DNA of 64,000 bases from Phoronis australis (lineage: Eukaryota; Phoronida; Phoronidae): the NCBI GenBank assembly GCA_002633005.1, contig NMRA01000205.1:421273-485272 (forward strand). Direction: 5' to 3'. The position numbers and the translations under genes were made by a program. The notes beneath the pieces are model-generated. The model ran no database searches. It was given only the letters and a program-made list of their open reading frames with translations, and was not told where the DNA came from. The first letter of the stretch is position 1; every line of letters starts with the position of its first letter. This document shows, one piece after another, positions 1 to 12,372 of the stretch.

Positions 1-634
1 GCACTGTCAGGAAATTATTATGACATTTATCATTCAGTACTTTACTGTTGCACAGTGCTTGCAACGCCCACACTGAAACATAGACAAGCGGAGTGTGGAG
101 CAATAGTTGTTCTTTCCTCGTTCCTCTTAGCTCAGAAATTAAGTGGCCTAACTTCTGGTCAATTATACAATTTTTTTTCTATCTTTGTGAAAGAGGACAA
201 ATGAATTAGGGACCTGATTATTTACCAGCGGTTACCACACAAAATTCCCGAGTACTCGTGTTCACGTACTGTGAAAAGATTGGAAAATATTGAAAACGGG
301 GATTTGTTTTAATGATAAGCTGGGTTAACAAAAAGCTCTTTTTATTGAAAGTTATTGAGTACTCATTTACTGATAGCTGAACAGGGGTCATTAATGGTTT
401 TGGCCATTGGAGCCATTCACACAAGTTTGGTGAAAAGCAATTTAATAAGTCTGGACAGCAGCAATAATAACCTGTCAGTTGTTTTCAAGTCAAGAGAACA
501 TTGTTACAGAGTCAAAAAACAGCTAATTCCCAAATTTTAATAATTGAAAAACTAAATGACTCGTACCTGTTTAACTTTCATTAGTCATTGACAATGGGTT
601 CCTGTCCTCCAAATGCAAACTTGGAAATACTTAC
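1..634. other. TRAPPC10 intron, no exon seen
   Basis: This is the sequence after the donor of TRAPPC10 exon 3 (minus strand). The next expected TRAPPC10 exon was not found here. The short open frames of 60-70 codons have no recognisable content. Confidence 0.5.
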
Positions 635-2994
635 ACAATCAATCCAGAAAATGTGGAAGAAAGGATGATTAATCATAGAGCGCGAGTCTTTGACCAGCTT
701 GTCCCCAGCGAATGGCAGGAACTCTGCCACCACGTTGATAACTTTGGGAGCACGTCCGTAAGATCTACAGAGAAATTAATGGTCTCATGAACTCGAGATG
801 AAGAAGTAAAATACATAAACGAAACACATCAAATCTTACATACTGCAATTTTCAAAATTTTCAGTTTCAACACTCCATGTTCGGATATATACCTAACCCC
901 AGGTCATAGTAATTTAGCTCCTGGAAAGCGGTTTTTTAATTATTTCCAGGTTTACAACTAATATGCTGCACTAATGTTTAAGGAAAAAATCACAAATTAA
1001 CCAATGACATCAAAAGGCCACTTACTAACTTTACATTTAAGAGTCTTAAGTCTGTTATGAACAAAGAAACAGGTACGGCTTATGATTTAAACCACTTCAG
1101 ATGAGAACTAGTTTCTGTGCTTTGAGACAATTGGCAGCTCATTATTGCTTGGGACCATACTTGGCGCACAAAATGTGTTGCTCTTGGCAACCCCATGGCT
1201 GAGCCTGCTTTAAACAAATAATGACCTGCCAAGACCTAAAAAGCTGAGAAATCAACTCCAATTTGCAAAAGGAAGAAGTCGCGATCAATTTCATAAACTG
1301 ACTGCAAGTGGTCTAAATCAAACTTGTTTGTATAGAGCCGTTTTAAGGTTACATTGGATCTTATCGACTGTGTAGTTAGCCATTCACTTACAAAACTATA
1401 GATTTTAACTAATAAGTAAAAGGATATATTTCCTGAAAGCAGAAAGCTTGCAAAATTCGATTCTTAACTTTTTACTAATCGGACATTAACTGGGTCACAT
1501 CACCATGGTGTTTTAGTAAAATTTAGCAGAAAAGGAAGGTACATCAACTGCATAACAACAGTATCAATGACATGACTAAATTTCATTAAATATAAATGTT
1601 CAAGATGAACTCTCAAAAACACTGTTACAGTTTTTCTAAATAATATTCACATTTTTATTTGATATATCTTTTGAGTTTTTTCATGATATCAAAAAAGTCC
1701 AATTTTTTGATAGGCTCCTGTGTAAAGTTGGAATATTTTAAAAACAATATCTAACAGGTTTTGGAGAACAGTTCACAAACAGAGTATCAGGAAGTTTCTT
1801 ATGAATCCAATCAGCAATTTACAAGATGTTACGAATTTGGCCCAATTTTGAGATTATTCTATGGTCCAACATAACCTTTAATAGGATTTTGTAGCTTTAC
1901 AAATTAGCCTTCTAATTTTAACAATGACAAAATTGACCCACAAAGTTCCATGCTACTGTACCTAGGTCTGCCTCCACAAAATTATACACCAGTTTAAAGC
2001 TACAAACAAATATTTACCTTTTGAATGCATTTCGCTATCACTGTATGCAATTTTAACAACATTGTCATAAGATTGATACAAAGAAAATTTGTTAAAATAC
2101 CTTCGCCATTCTACAGGGTCTCTGGGGAGGCCTGTAACCAGCCAAGGCTCCAAAGCCTTGAACAAAGTTGGATCTCCACTCCCTGAAACAACATGGTACC
2201 ACATCTATAATGGTTACCATAGTGTGCATTGTAGTTTGTTCATCTAAAACTGAAATCCATAGCCTTTCATTTGGGCATTTTTCTCTACTATAACAATAAT
2301 AATTTTGTGATCATTTCAGTAGCGACACGTTTCTTATCTATCACAATTAGAATGGCAACAGAAAAGAATGTAAATCAGCTTAAATAAGTAAAATTAATTG
2401 CTTTACTATAGAAATCTAGGAGACATCAATAGTGTTTTCAATACCAAGAAACCATCACATCTTCAATTTAACTCTCCCCTTACATGAAGGTATTTGATCT
2501 ATTTTCAAAAAAGTTTGGTCCTTTACCCTTCCGGCACAAATGAACAATGGAAAGAAAGTTTAATTACACCTCCCCCCCCATCCCCCCACCCAGCTGATCA
2601 ATTTTTGTACTAAGCATTGCAGTTCACAACACAAAAGTAAAACTTAATAATTAAAATGACAAAGATCAAAAACAGCAGTTGTGATGAGTTAACTTGTAAG
2701 AAATCTGCTAACTGATCCAGAACTGGCATATTGTGTGTGAAAATCAAAGAATGGCATGACCTGGCATCATATAAAGACTTGATTAAATTCTCATACTTTC
2801 CACTAGGACGTTCAGCTAGTAGTACGAAGACTATAAAAATACAGCTAACCACTGGCACTAGTGTGTGCTTCAATAAGAAGGTCCACTTAGCCGCAGTTTG
2901 CGAACGAAGTGTAAGTCGCGCTCTGCAAACGAGGAGAATAAGTACAAAAAACAAATCCTATCCACGTACAAGTTATCTTCGGCTTCGCATCCAT
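635..2994 (-). CDS. TRAPPC10: TRAPPC10, N-terminal exons (partial gene)
   Basis: Subunit of the TRAPPII tethering complex, which acts in Golgi and endosomal vesicle traffic. Three coding exons were read on the minus strand: 2994-2970, 2182-2101 and 764-635, with phases 1, 2 and 0 that join cleanly. Exon 1 gives MDAKPKIT plus a split Trp and has donor GTACGT. Exon 2 reads SGDPTLFKALEPWLVTG then LPRDPVEWRR. Exon 3 reads SYGRAPKVINVVAEF and ends FHIFWIDC before GTAAGT. The run LPR-[DE]-P-x-EWRRSYGRAPK is the conserved N-terminal signature of TRAPPC10, as I recall the human protein. About 79 residues are in the window; the other exons lie beyond position 1. Exons 2 and 3 are secure. The 8-codon first exon is inferred from phase, position and a KP-containing start like the human one, and is less certain. 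Confidence 0.85.
765..2100. other. TRAPPC10 intron
   Basis: AT-rich intron between TRAPPC10 exons 3 and 2. No exon, repeat with clear ends or RNA gene was recognised in it. Confidence 0.6.
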
Positions 2995-3985
2995 CCGGAA
3001 GCATTAGTTCACCGCAAAACCATTTCATAAAATAAAGCGGAGTACACAAATCATCCACAAAACCTTTTTCGAGCTATTTTGATGGAAACCGGAAATAGCG
3101 ACTTCAGTGACCTCTGTTGTCTGGTCTTGTTCAAATGCTTCTGAGTGAATTTCATTGTGTGTACCATTGAAGGGATAATATCTAAAATAATACATTTAGA
3201 AAATTGAAATTCTTTAGTAAGTAGTGTCGATCAGCCGTGCTTCAGGGAGTTGGTGGTTAGCTCACAGAAGTATAGAAAGCACAAGAAAAACAAACACAAG
3301 ACAAAACGGATGAATAAAAGAACAAGTGGGGAAACACGGACAGCCTGGCCAGTCAGAAACATATTTTCAAAAAGATCACAGTAAATAAAATAAATGAAAA
3401 CGTAAACATACAAAAACAGGCACAAAATACAAATAAATAAAAGTGAACAAACAACAAAAGTAGACAACACAGTACAGAAAATAAAATTAAAATTCAAAAA
3501 TAGATTTATATTTGTTAGACTGGTATTAAACAACAATTAAACAAAAAGTAGTATTAGACGTTCAAGAAGTTTATTACGGGTTCCTGCGAGTGCAATTGTA
3601 ATGACGTGGCCAAACGTTTTGCTTTAGTGAATTTGCAACGAAGCAGCGCCATTGCCAGTGTTGTGTTATAGTGAACCAAGCATGGAGGAGCAGAGGCGTG
3701 GAAAATACAGTGTCGATCAAGCGAAGTTGAAAGTAGCTCTGGAGGGGAAATATTAACTTGATAGAATTCCGGTGCTCCCCATGAGTTCAAGGATGGAGGT
3801 TCAGTAGAAGCCTAATAATCTTGTTTTGACAGCGCCGTAATTTATCCTTTGTTGCTCTCAGTAGACAGTCTTAAATTCCATGAACAAGAAACACAGACAA
3901 AGTGACACAGTCGAAATTAACATGCGCCACCAACGACTTTTAAATTATTTCACTGGCGTTTTAAGTCTGGAGTTAGCCTTGTTCA
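2995..3985. other. Upstream side of the TRAPPC10/NOL7 divergent pair
   Basis: This lies 5' of the proposed TRAPPC10 start on the minus strand. It has more CpG than its surroundings near 2990-3120, as expected of a broad promoter. No TATA box is obvious. Open frames in the AT-rich stretch 3231-3790 are low complexity and were not accepted. Confidence 0.3.
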
Positions 3986-4117
3986 CAGTGGCGGATCTAG
4001 GATATCATAAGGGGGCCAACATCCCCGGGGTAACGCCGAGCAAAGCGCGATTGTACGTGCACAGGCGGCCCGAAAATTGCGGGAGCCCTGCCCCCCCCCC
4101 CCTCAAATCTGCCTATG
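3986..4117. mobile_element. MITE, CAGTGGCGGATC family, copy 1
   Basis: This 132-bp element begins CAGTGGCGGATCTAGG and ends AAATCTGCCTATG. It is flanked by the exact 5-bp direct repeat GTTCA (3981-3985 and 4118-4122). The interior is C-rich with a poly-C run. It has no coding capacity. Ends and duplication match the copies at 13875 and 44143. Confidence 0.75.
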
Positions 4118-4122
4118 GTTCA

Positions 4123-5531
4123 GAACAATTTCTGTCATGCATTATTTCGCCATATGTAAGCAGGTCAAGGCGATTTCCAAGGTATTTGGTTGAGGAGACA
4201 GACTTAATGATCCCTCAGTCACAAATAATTGCAAAATTTTTGGTTTTGGAAGTTTAATTTTAAAGCTGAAATGAACGATTGTCGCTCAACAAGATGCGTA
4301 GTTTGTAAAGTTCACCGGGGTCAATCATGTGTTCCCTGAAGAGTATGCACAAGGCATTCGCTGTAAACTGTTCGTCTGCGCTGATGAATCAGCGTTAATT
4401 TATTCTTAGAAGAAAGTCAATTACTGAACGCGATTAAATACGAATCATATAATTTTTTAAGTTTTAATAAATTCCTAATGTGCGAAAAGTGTGGAGCTGC
4501 GGAATTTTTTAGTTGTCCACGTTTTCAAAAAGCGAAAACGACCTGAAGCCAGCTGGCGGAAATGGCTGTGGTATGCTTCTTTTTTAGTGCCGTATGACAC
4601 CAACAGCAATGAGTCGGAATCTTTCGTTTTCTTTAAATAGGGATCGGAATCGCTGGTGTAGATGAGCACCAATTATAGCGCCGGTCTAAAATCCTTAAAT
4701 GAATATAACACAACTTGCTCAAAAACATAAAATACGCTTTAGGCCAGACATTTGGGGCAGTGGCAGGTAAAAACAGTCGATTAAGAAGCCAGGGTTAGCT
4801 AAAAACACAGGTGAGCTCCTGATTCCTTTTGATAGTAGATACGAATTCCTATGAAGTAAGGAGGAAATTTATGAAACTTAATTTAATCTGCAAAACACTG
4901 GTGACAAATGCCTGATTAACCTGTGATAAAATGAAATAAAATGGGAAGAAATCTTAAACCGATAAAGCATGAGAACCAGTAAATTGCCATGAAAAAATAC
5001 AGTGAAATTACTGTTTCACTTTGTAATCATGGAATTGGACCGGGCAGTAATATTATAGTCCTAGAATTGCACGCCTTTAATCGATACTTTAATTAATTTG
5101 ACAAAAATAATATAGTGAGAGTGATGGATGGTTTCCGGCTGGGTTTTACCGTTATACGGTTTTATTTCACAAAAATGTCTATGTTATGAATCAAATAGGC
5201 CTACATGCAGATCAAGCCTGTCAGTAAGCGAATGACGGTACCAGACTATTTGATAAGTCCAAGGCGAAAAGTCCTTGAAACAACAACGCAATTTATGTGT
5301 TTTGTGATAGAGTTCATATGCATCTTGAAAAGGTTAAGGTTTTCATTACACAAAAAATTCTATGATATGAATCAAATACAAATGGCAAGGAGAAATTTTC
5401 TTCGGTCTGAAATTTTTTATAACATTTTCAGTGTCATCCACGAGGTGGCGTTTTGTTATGTGGTTTGCGACTAACGCAAAGTAGCTCATACAGAAAATGT
5501 GATCAAGCAAGCTCGAAGAATTTTAAAGACC
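4123..5531. other. Intergenic region 5' of NOL7
   Basis: No exon was recognised. The stretch contains short repeats of ATGAATCAAAT (near 5185 and 5365). The NOL7 start codon follows at 5532. Confidence 0.35.
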
Positions 5532-8500
5532 ATGCCGAGACGAAAGGTTTTTAAGCAGACGCCTGATGAGGAGCCGAGTATTTTGTTTGAAGGAAATCCT
5601 GAAAACGGCGAGAGCAAAGACGATGCCTCAGGTTCATAGGGTTTCTAACTGATAGAACTGAACTGAGATGATTCCTATCCGTTTTGATGTTGATTGTTGA
5701 TTGATGTTGTTTGTTGAATTTTTCTGCCGATCCAGTTACATTTTTGCATTTTCTTTTTAAATGTACCTAGAGTCTTGTCTGGCCAAAAGTGTCTGGATAA
5801 TTTAATTCCCACTGAATAAAGGATAATGAACTAGGCTGGTTCTTTACTACCAGTCATTACTTGTAGACACTACGCTACTACGGCAGTAAATCATTCATTA
5901 GTTAGTAATACTAAATAGTAATAATCCATGACCTGCGATTTCTCGTCTCTATAAAGTGTCATATATCATGTAATCCATACGGGCATTTCGACAAAAAATC
6001 CATTGCTTGTAGAGTAAGCAACTGTGTACCCATGATTGGGCATGTATTCATGATATTAAACGTTACTGAATTTTTGTTGATGAAACCAGGGGCATGGGTA
6101 AGGGTTTTTTCAAACTCCGTTCTGGCTGATGCTGTTCTGTGCAATGTATCAATCTGGTCTGGGCAATGTGTTAATGAGTTACAGTCAACTGCTGACATGT
6201 GAATGTTTGCTGCGGTTTTATAGTGACCATCTGTGCTAGATAAATACAACTTTTCTGAAGTTGATTTCATTGAGCTTTTATCATTCATAAAATTTCAGTG
6301 GTAGACCAGATCGGGTGTAGGAGTTCACTTGGTCTAACAGGTTAGAACATGTAAGTGAACCGAGTTAACTTGGTCTGTTGGCTTACTTGGTCTACAAGAA
6401 TGCCAGTCAAAAGCTCAATCTATTAAAACCGAGTCTGATATTTACAGTGGAAGAGGAGGAAACTGTCTATGCTGATGATGTCATAGCAGATAGCGATAGT
6501 GATGAAGCACCAGATGATGTGGCATTCTCGGCCGGTAAGGAGGACGCCCTCCTGCAGGTGCAGGCTGTGTTGAAACAGATGGAGCAAGAGAATAGAAGCA
6601 AGAAACTGAAAAGGAGACAGAGAGACGAGTTGTTCAAACAACAGAAGGTGAGCATAGAGCAAGACAGGTGGAATGGATCTAGTGTTAGAGCCTAGGGTGG
6701 TTGAATGATGTGGAGACCTGTAGTGTTGCACGCTCTCAATAGATGGTGCATGCTAATTGGTGATCTGTCTGAGTCGCGTAAGTAAGGCATGAACTAATAA
6801 CAGTGTTAAGTCGTCATGGTTTCATATATTTAACCGTTGCAATTGACTATTGTACAAGACCCTGATTTGCTGCAATAACTGAAAATGGACAGGAGCCACA
6901 AAGTCTGACTTTCGTTACAGTAAGAAGACTTTTCTTCATTTTTGTTAATATTGCACAGGTGTCATTGACAAACACGTTATCAAATTTGCAATAAACACAT
7001 TATGAAATTTGAGTCTTCTAACAATACAGTGTGTGACTCAGTGGTTTGAGCTCTGGAGTCCTGTTTGGATTGAATCCTGGCTTTACTGGCATACCATCAA
7101 GCATTGCCCAGAGGTATTGCCTACTCCTCTGAGCTCGGTCTTACTTGTTAATGTTTGCAAGGGAGTGAATGAGAACCTGGATGTATTGCCTAAGCAATTT
7201 CTGTGCATGTGCTTGTATTTTAACTAACAAGAAAAAATAGAAAAAAAAAATAATACAGTGAGCTGTTGAAAAAGGAAAATTTACTGTAACAGTTTTTTGT
7301 TTAAATTTGAGGTAAGTTTACGGCATAAATTTCCATAGTAAACAAGATCTGAAAATTAATACATCTAATCTTGAACATTTCTCTTCAGCAACAAAAACTT
7401 CAAGAGTTAGCTGACCGGCGACTTCCTGATGACTTTCTGGCGGATTTATCATCACAGCCCATAACAAAGAAGCCCGCAAAAATTCCGAAAAAAAATGAGC
7501 AGGTTGAAAGTCCTGATGTCGAAGCTGCCACGTTATCAGGTTCATTTTTGTCCACTTGCAGTTTTCCGCACTGTACTACTCACTGGATTAAATACAGCAC
7601 TGATGCAATATGGAATCCTGATCTGGAAAGTTCAGGGAAATGATGATTGCAAAATAAATATCTGTGTTTTTCTGCACGTACTCAAACATGGTGCTACATC
7701 AGTTGCGGATTTAAGGGGGGGCCCAAAGGGGCCATGCCCCCCCCCCCCCCAGAACTTTCCCAGATTCCATTTGGCAGTTCGGTGTTGTGAATGTCTGAGG
7801 GGCAATGTTCTTGTTAATGCTTTGCCATGCCCCCCCCCCCCAACTCAAAATCCTGCATCTGACCCTTACACCTTGTCTTGAGACATGTTTGAAAAGTCCG
7901 ATTTTTTTCTGCGTTACAAGAAAAATGATTGAAATTGTGTTGCTTAGTGTTACTATTTTTTATTGTTTTGCAATAACAGTGTGAAAATATTGTGTAAGTA
8001 TAGTTGATTTAATTTCTGAATGAACTGAAAGGAAGATTAGGATGGGAAAACAAGATGCCCTATTTACACGTTATTACTTGGCGAAATTTATTTCGCCAAG
8101 TGTGTTGCTCTTCCATCAAGTTTTTTTTGTTTGTTCGCACGATACAGGTCACAATTTTCATCCGATCACCACGAAATTTACACATAACACGTAGTTCCGG
8201 AAGTACTGGAAGCCTATTGTTTTTCGTCATAATCGGATCCAAGATGGCAGCTGTAGTGGCCATTTTTTTTTCATTTTAAGATTCAAAGGCTTCTGAAGGC
8301 TACAATTTTTTACATTCAGATTTGAAACTCAGCACAATAAATGGACCAGATGTTTACTTCTGGTTAAAGATGGTGGAAATAATGGCATTCGCGCATGCGC
8401 ACCTCTATTTCGGGAAAAAAACGTTTTCTCCTGTAGAGGGCGCAATATAGGGCCAATTCCTTTGAATTTTTGCAGTTATTAGTTTTTTTTGATTTGCTAT

Positions 8501-11167
8501 TATACAAAACCAAAAAACCGGAAGTTGTTTTCAAGATGGCGGTTCTGGCGCATGTTGACCTATTTTCAGTTGTGCTGAGGGGCCACTTAAACGGGAGGAG
8601 AAAATGATGTGAAGTTTTGCATGTGGATTCTCTAAGGTATACTCTTTCAAATGAACTGTAACAAATTTTTTCTCAGACTTACCGTTTTCGAGATATTTGA
8701 CTTTAAATTTCTTAAAAATACGCAAAATTTCATTTTTTTTCGTAAAGATTTACGGAATTGTGTGATACTATCAATTTAGATAGAGTTTTGAACGGGCTTT
8801 CAGAAGATGTTTTCCATTTTATGCTAAGACGTCTACTTTTTGAGTTATTTGAGATTTTCTGATAACGCTGTTTCTTTGTTGAGCGCTCTTGCTGCATTGA
8901 TGTTGGTTTAGCTTCTATTGAACTAGACTGTAGCCTATTTCTTATTGATTTATGACATCTAAGTTCGTCATATGAATGTTACGATGTTGTTCATCATCTC
9001 CACCAACATCATCATATTTGTCATCTTCGTCATCATCTCCGACGTCGTCTTTTCTTCAGTTAATTTCGCCCAAGACTGTAGCCTATCTCTTAGTGATTTT
9101 TGTCATCTACGTTTGTCATATGAATGATATCATAACTTGCAATGTCCATCATCGCCACCATCATCGTCATAGCTGTCATCTTGGTCATCATCTTTGTCGT
9201 CGTCTTTTCTGGTCATTTCTAACGTGGTTTTTTGGTTAATTTCGCCAAGTGTTGCTCCTCGGAACGCTTTCATTTGAATTTTTGCTCCGACTAGTAGAAC
9301 CCCAGATATATACACACATTATATAACTGATTTTTGTTGTCAATTACACGAAACTTTCTTCCAAACAAGAACTATCCGACTTGTGTGTTGAGCATGTACG
9401 TTGAATTTTTACTTTCTCATTTCAGATGAAGCTGATGATGAAGCAGAATCAGAAGGCTACATTCCATTGGAGAATGATAGGTGAGAATATATCTCTGACT
9501 TCCAGTATTGTGTTGTATCTCTTCTCCAGCATGGGCGCATGTGGAGGCGCTGTAAGGGCACTTTTTGCAATAGCAATACATATTGATGTGTTTCCAAACG
9601 TGTGGTATTATTAATCCAATCAATATGATAAGAGACAAGTCATTGGATTACAATAAAAATAGTCATAGTTACTTGCCTGGCGTGTTTTCTAATATAACTA
9701 ATATAACTGTATTGTATGAAAACCCAGGGTGTCAGTTTCGTACGAGTTTGGCGAAAGTATGCTGGTGAAAGGACAATGTTCTACACTTAAGTTTGTAACT
9801 TGACTACCTTACGATAGAATATTGTCGCCAATGAGTTGACTGGACAGGTTGGAATGTTGAATTACTGAAGAATCTGTAAGCACTATTTGTGTTACCCAAG
9901 CTATGATTTCTCTGTGCGAATGACTAGTGGGCAGCACACCCTTACAGACCTAGGAATTATTGAGATATTTCACACCTTTATAAAGTATGTTTTATCATGA
10001 AGTGGAAATGCACCCTTACCAGACGCTGCAAAAATACACCATGTACAAAAACAAAAAACCCTATCCTCGGAACATAAAGTCTAACCTCACTTGGACACTC
10101 TTACCGCAGACGATTTTGAGTGTGAGCAACCGAAGTGCTCGATGCAGTTCTATGTGTGTTTTTCCGTCACTTGTGCTTAAAATTTCCCATAGCAAAAGTG
10201 GCTGGAGTTCTGGTTCTGTGGTAAGGTTTTGTGCGCCTAGCAGAGTTTTTGCGGTGTGTGGTGAGGCTGAGTACCCATGGTAAGAGTCGGTTTCCACCCC
10301 TGTTGATACTGCCAGTAATTTCTTCTAGTACGTGCTGGTTGTTTTCAGACTGACCAATTTCAAAGTTGTTGCCATCAAGGAAGACTTGAAGAAGGGTAAA
10401 CTTTCATCTCAAACTGCCGCCGAGTTCAGACAAAATATGTTGTTTGGTGACAGAGTCAAGCGAGAACCAAGTAAGATTGGCTGCCCCTGTGCAACAGAGG
10501 AGACCATAATCTGAGTTTTCTTTCACTTTAGATTCCAAAAATTCAAGTTAAAATATTTCATTGCCAATCAGATTTTTGACAATTTCCACTTGCCTGAAGT
10601 GTACCTGGATTCACGCCAAGAATTCAACACTGAACAAGGATGTGCTGTCAAAATGGCAGCAAGTCCGTGTCTGAGTACACAAGAGTAGAGACCGAATTTC
10701 TGGATTCATTTTACTCAAAACAACTTCAAGGAACTAATGAATACCATTCATGGCAGTCACTTCTTGTTTAGTCCACAAAACTGCCTTCAAACCTGACCCA
10801 ACCCATTTTCTTCATTTTTGGGGAGCTACAAAGGCACGAACCGTGATCTTAGACTTTAATTATCAACATTTTCTGCAATAATCTCTGATGCAATGTCATT
10901 TCCTTCAGTTATAGGATGACCACTAGTCTCATTTGTAAACAAGAATGTGCTGATGTAGATTTTACATGTGCGCTCTGATGTAAGTTTTTGACAGCTTTAT
11001 AGCACTATGATAATTACTCCTCAATACATTCCTGCCGGACTGAGACACCTATTGTCTAGGCTGTTTCCAATGATTTGATTTTTTTCATTACCATCATGCA
11101 AACTGTTCTTTCAGTGCAAGCAAAGATGGCTAAAAAGTTAAAGAAAAAGGCACAGTTCAGAAGCTAG
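5532..11167 (+). CDS. NOL7: NOL7, nucleolar protein 7 (complete, six exons)
   Basis: Nucleolar protein of small-subunit/U3 snoRNP ribosome biogenesis. Exons: 5532-5631, 6448-6647, 7389-7539, 9426-9480, 10349-10470, 11115-11167. The phases join without a stop and give 226 residues; the human protein is about 257. The N-terminus is acidic, with DSDSDEAPDDVAF at about 48-60 matching the DEAPEEVTF signature of NOL7. A Lys/Arg/Glu-rich helix follows, ending RRQRDELFKQQK. The C-terminal domain (about 169-226) carries FKVVAIKEDLKKGKL, FRQNMLFGDRVKREP and the basic end KMAKKLKKKAQFRS, aligning with the family's C-terminal domain. Exons 1 and 3 both end at the weak donor CAG|GTTCAT; exons 2, 4 and 5 have good GTGAG or GTAAG donors. 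Introns carry a SINE and MITEs. The exon 1 start is inferred from phase and its charged, low-hydrophobic product. Confidence 0.88.
7032..7251 (+). mobile_element. tRNA-derived SINE in NOL7 intron 2
   Basis: The 5' part resembles a tRNA gene: an A-box-like TGACTCAGTGGTTTGAGC (from about 7034) and a B-box-like GGATTGAATCC (about 7067). A non-tRNA body and an A-rich tail (7231-7250) follow. The element is flanked by the exact 9-bp direct repeat AATACAGTG (7023-7031 and 7252-7260), as produced by target-primed reverse transcription. It depends on a LINE for mobility and encodes nothing. Confidence 0.75.
7700..7861. mobile_element. MITE, CAGTGGCGGATC family, copy 2 (degenerate)
   Basis: Begins CAGTTGCGGATTTAAGG and ends AAAATCCTGCATCTG. 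The interior GATTCCATTTGGCAGTTCGG is nearly the same as in the copy at 13875. It carries two long poly-C runs. No target duplication is visible, so the ends have probably drifted. Confidence 0.6.
8077..8100. repeat. Perfect 24-bp palindrome, CTTGGCGAAAT arms
   Basis: Arms CTTGGCGAAAT and ATTTCGCCAAG surround a 2-base centre. The right arm plus following bases (ATTTCGCCAAGTGTGTTGCTC) is repeated near 9236-9258, about 1.15 kb away. The pair may mark the ends of an old mobile element inside NOL7 intron 3. Confidence 0.6.
8926..9236. repeat. Two-copy tandem repeat, 148-bp offset, CAT/GTC-rich
   Basis: Units start with GACTGTAGCCTAT at 8926 and 9074 and share GTCATATGAATG plus long CATCATC and GTCGTCTTTTCT stretches, ending at a TTAATTTCGCC motif. 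On the minus strand it reads as an Asp-rich open frame, which is a composition effect and not a gene. Confidence 0.65.
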
Positions 11168-11333
11168 CTGAGGACCTAGCAATGTAGATGTAGTTTTTCA
11201 ATTTCCTTCGAAGGTATCTCACTTAGTGAACAAGCAGTTTTGTTTGCGGATGTATAAAGGTTTCACACCTGTTGCATAATGTATGTGAGCTTTTATTTCG
11301 GAAGCTGTCATTTGGGGATTTTTAGCGGTTTAC

Positions 11334-11339
11334 AATAAA
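11334..11339 (+). promoter_or_regulatory. Candidate poly(A) signal of NOL7
   Basis: AATAAA lies 167 bases after the NOL7 stop and is the first consensus signal seen downstream. Confidence 0.45.
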
Positions 11340-12107
11340 TTGTCCAGTACGTGCAACTCATGGAAAACGAGCTGGCTAGTTCTGTTATACTGATATGTAA
11401 ATTACCAATAGTGCAGTACAACCCAGAACTATTCAGCCATTCCACATAACGATGGCAGAGCGGAAGCCGAATTCATTGTCAGTGTAGTCTTCTCTGATGA
11501 CAGAGAATGAAGGGACATTAAGAGCAAAAGGTAGCTAAGCCATTGTGTAATTAGAATTTTGCTGCTGTAATAGTTATTATCTGTAAATTTTGGTGTTAAC
11601 AGAATCATCCATCGCGACGGTGAAAATATTATTTTGTCTGATCATTTTTGGCTTGTACTGTAAAGCACATTGTCTGCACAAGTAGAGCTGTAAGTTTCAG
11701 GCGGTATTGAAATTTCTTCAAACTTGACGTGTTACGTTTAGAAATGATTTACGAACTGTGATGTGGAAGTCTGGTAAAAAAATACCGAAAGTTGGTACTG
11801 TGTTATTGTTAATGAAAGTGTCTAACTGAACAGCAAACATGCAAATTCTTTGGCATGCACAAGATCAAATTTTGCTTGATTCAATTTCAAATTTTGGTGT
11901 GCATTTGTACAAAGTGTTGACAAAGAGAAATTTAAACAATTGTTTTCATTCACAGACATTTTGTGACGTTAGATACTTTTGTTTGAACTACTTTTAAATA
12001 TCTCTCTATAAAACAGTTGTAATTTGATGCCATAATGATTGCAAGTCAATTAAAAAATGCAATGAAATCCCACTCGAAAAAATCACCCTCCTATGCACCC
12101 ACCTATA
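11340..12107. other. Intergenic, nothing recognised
   Basis: AT-rich sequence after the NOL7 3' end. No exon, repeat or RNA gene was recognised. Confidence 0.4.
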
Positions 12108-12366
12108 CATGCGCGCACCTGGCCTAAAATATAGGGGGGGGCTCGAATTTTTCGGTACGCGGACCTTTTACTGAAAAAATCAACGAGGGCTAAAAAAATG
12201 ATCCCCTAGGTTCAGGCCAACGAATTGTGCATCCAAGTCGAATTCCTGTGGACTTTGTGGACTTTCGTCTCGTTTGCTCGGACTTTTGTTTCCTTCAGGC
12301 GGACCTTTTTGCCCAATTCGCCAAATTGGGGGGGGGGCTCGGTCGAGCCCCTTGGGTGCACCCATG
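12108..12366. mobile_element. 259-bp MITE with 6-bp target duplication
   Basis: The ends are imperfect inverted repeats (CATGCGCGCACC and GGGTGCACCCATG). They are flanked by the exact direct repeat CCTATA (12102-12107 and 12367-12372). Inside are two G-runs followed by CTCGA and a stretch with GGCGGACCTTTTTG. The same interior occurs at 35231-35442. The open frames across it are by-products. Confidence 0.65.
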
Positions 12367-12372
12367 CCTATA

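Noticed and set aside
2610-2954. Minus-strand 114-codon hydrophobic open frame, tempting as a membrane protein
   Set aside because: It lies in TRAPPC10 intron 1; the hydrophobicity follows from AT-rich sequence.
3880-4257. Plus-strand 125-codon open frame
   Set aside because: It overlaps a MITE with exact target duplication and has no domain content.
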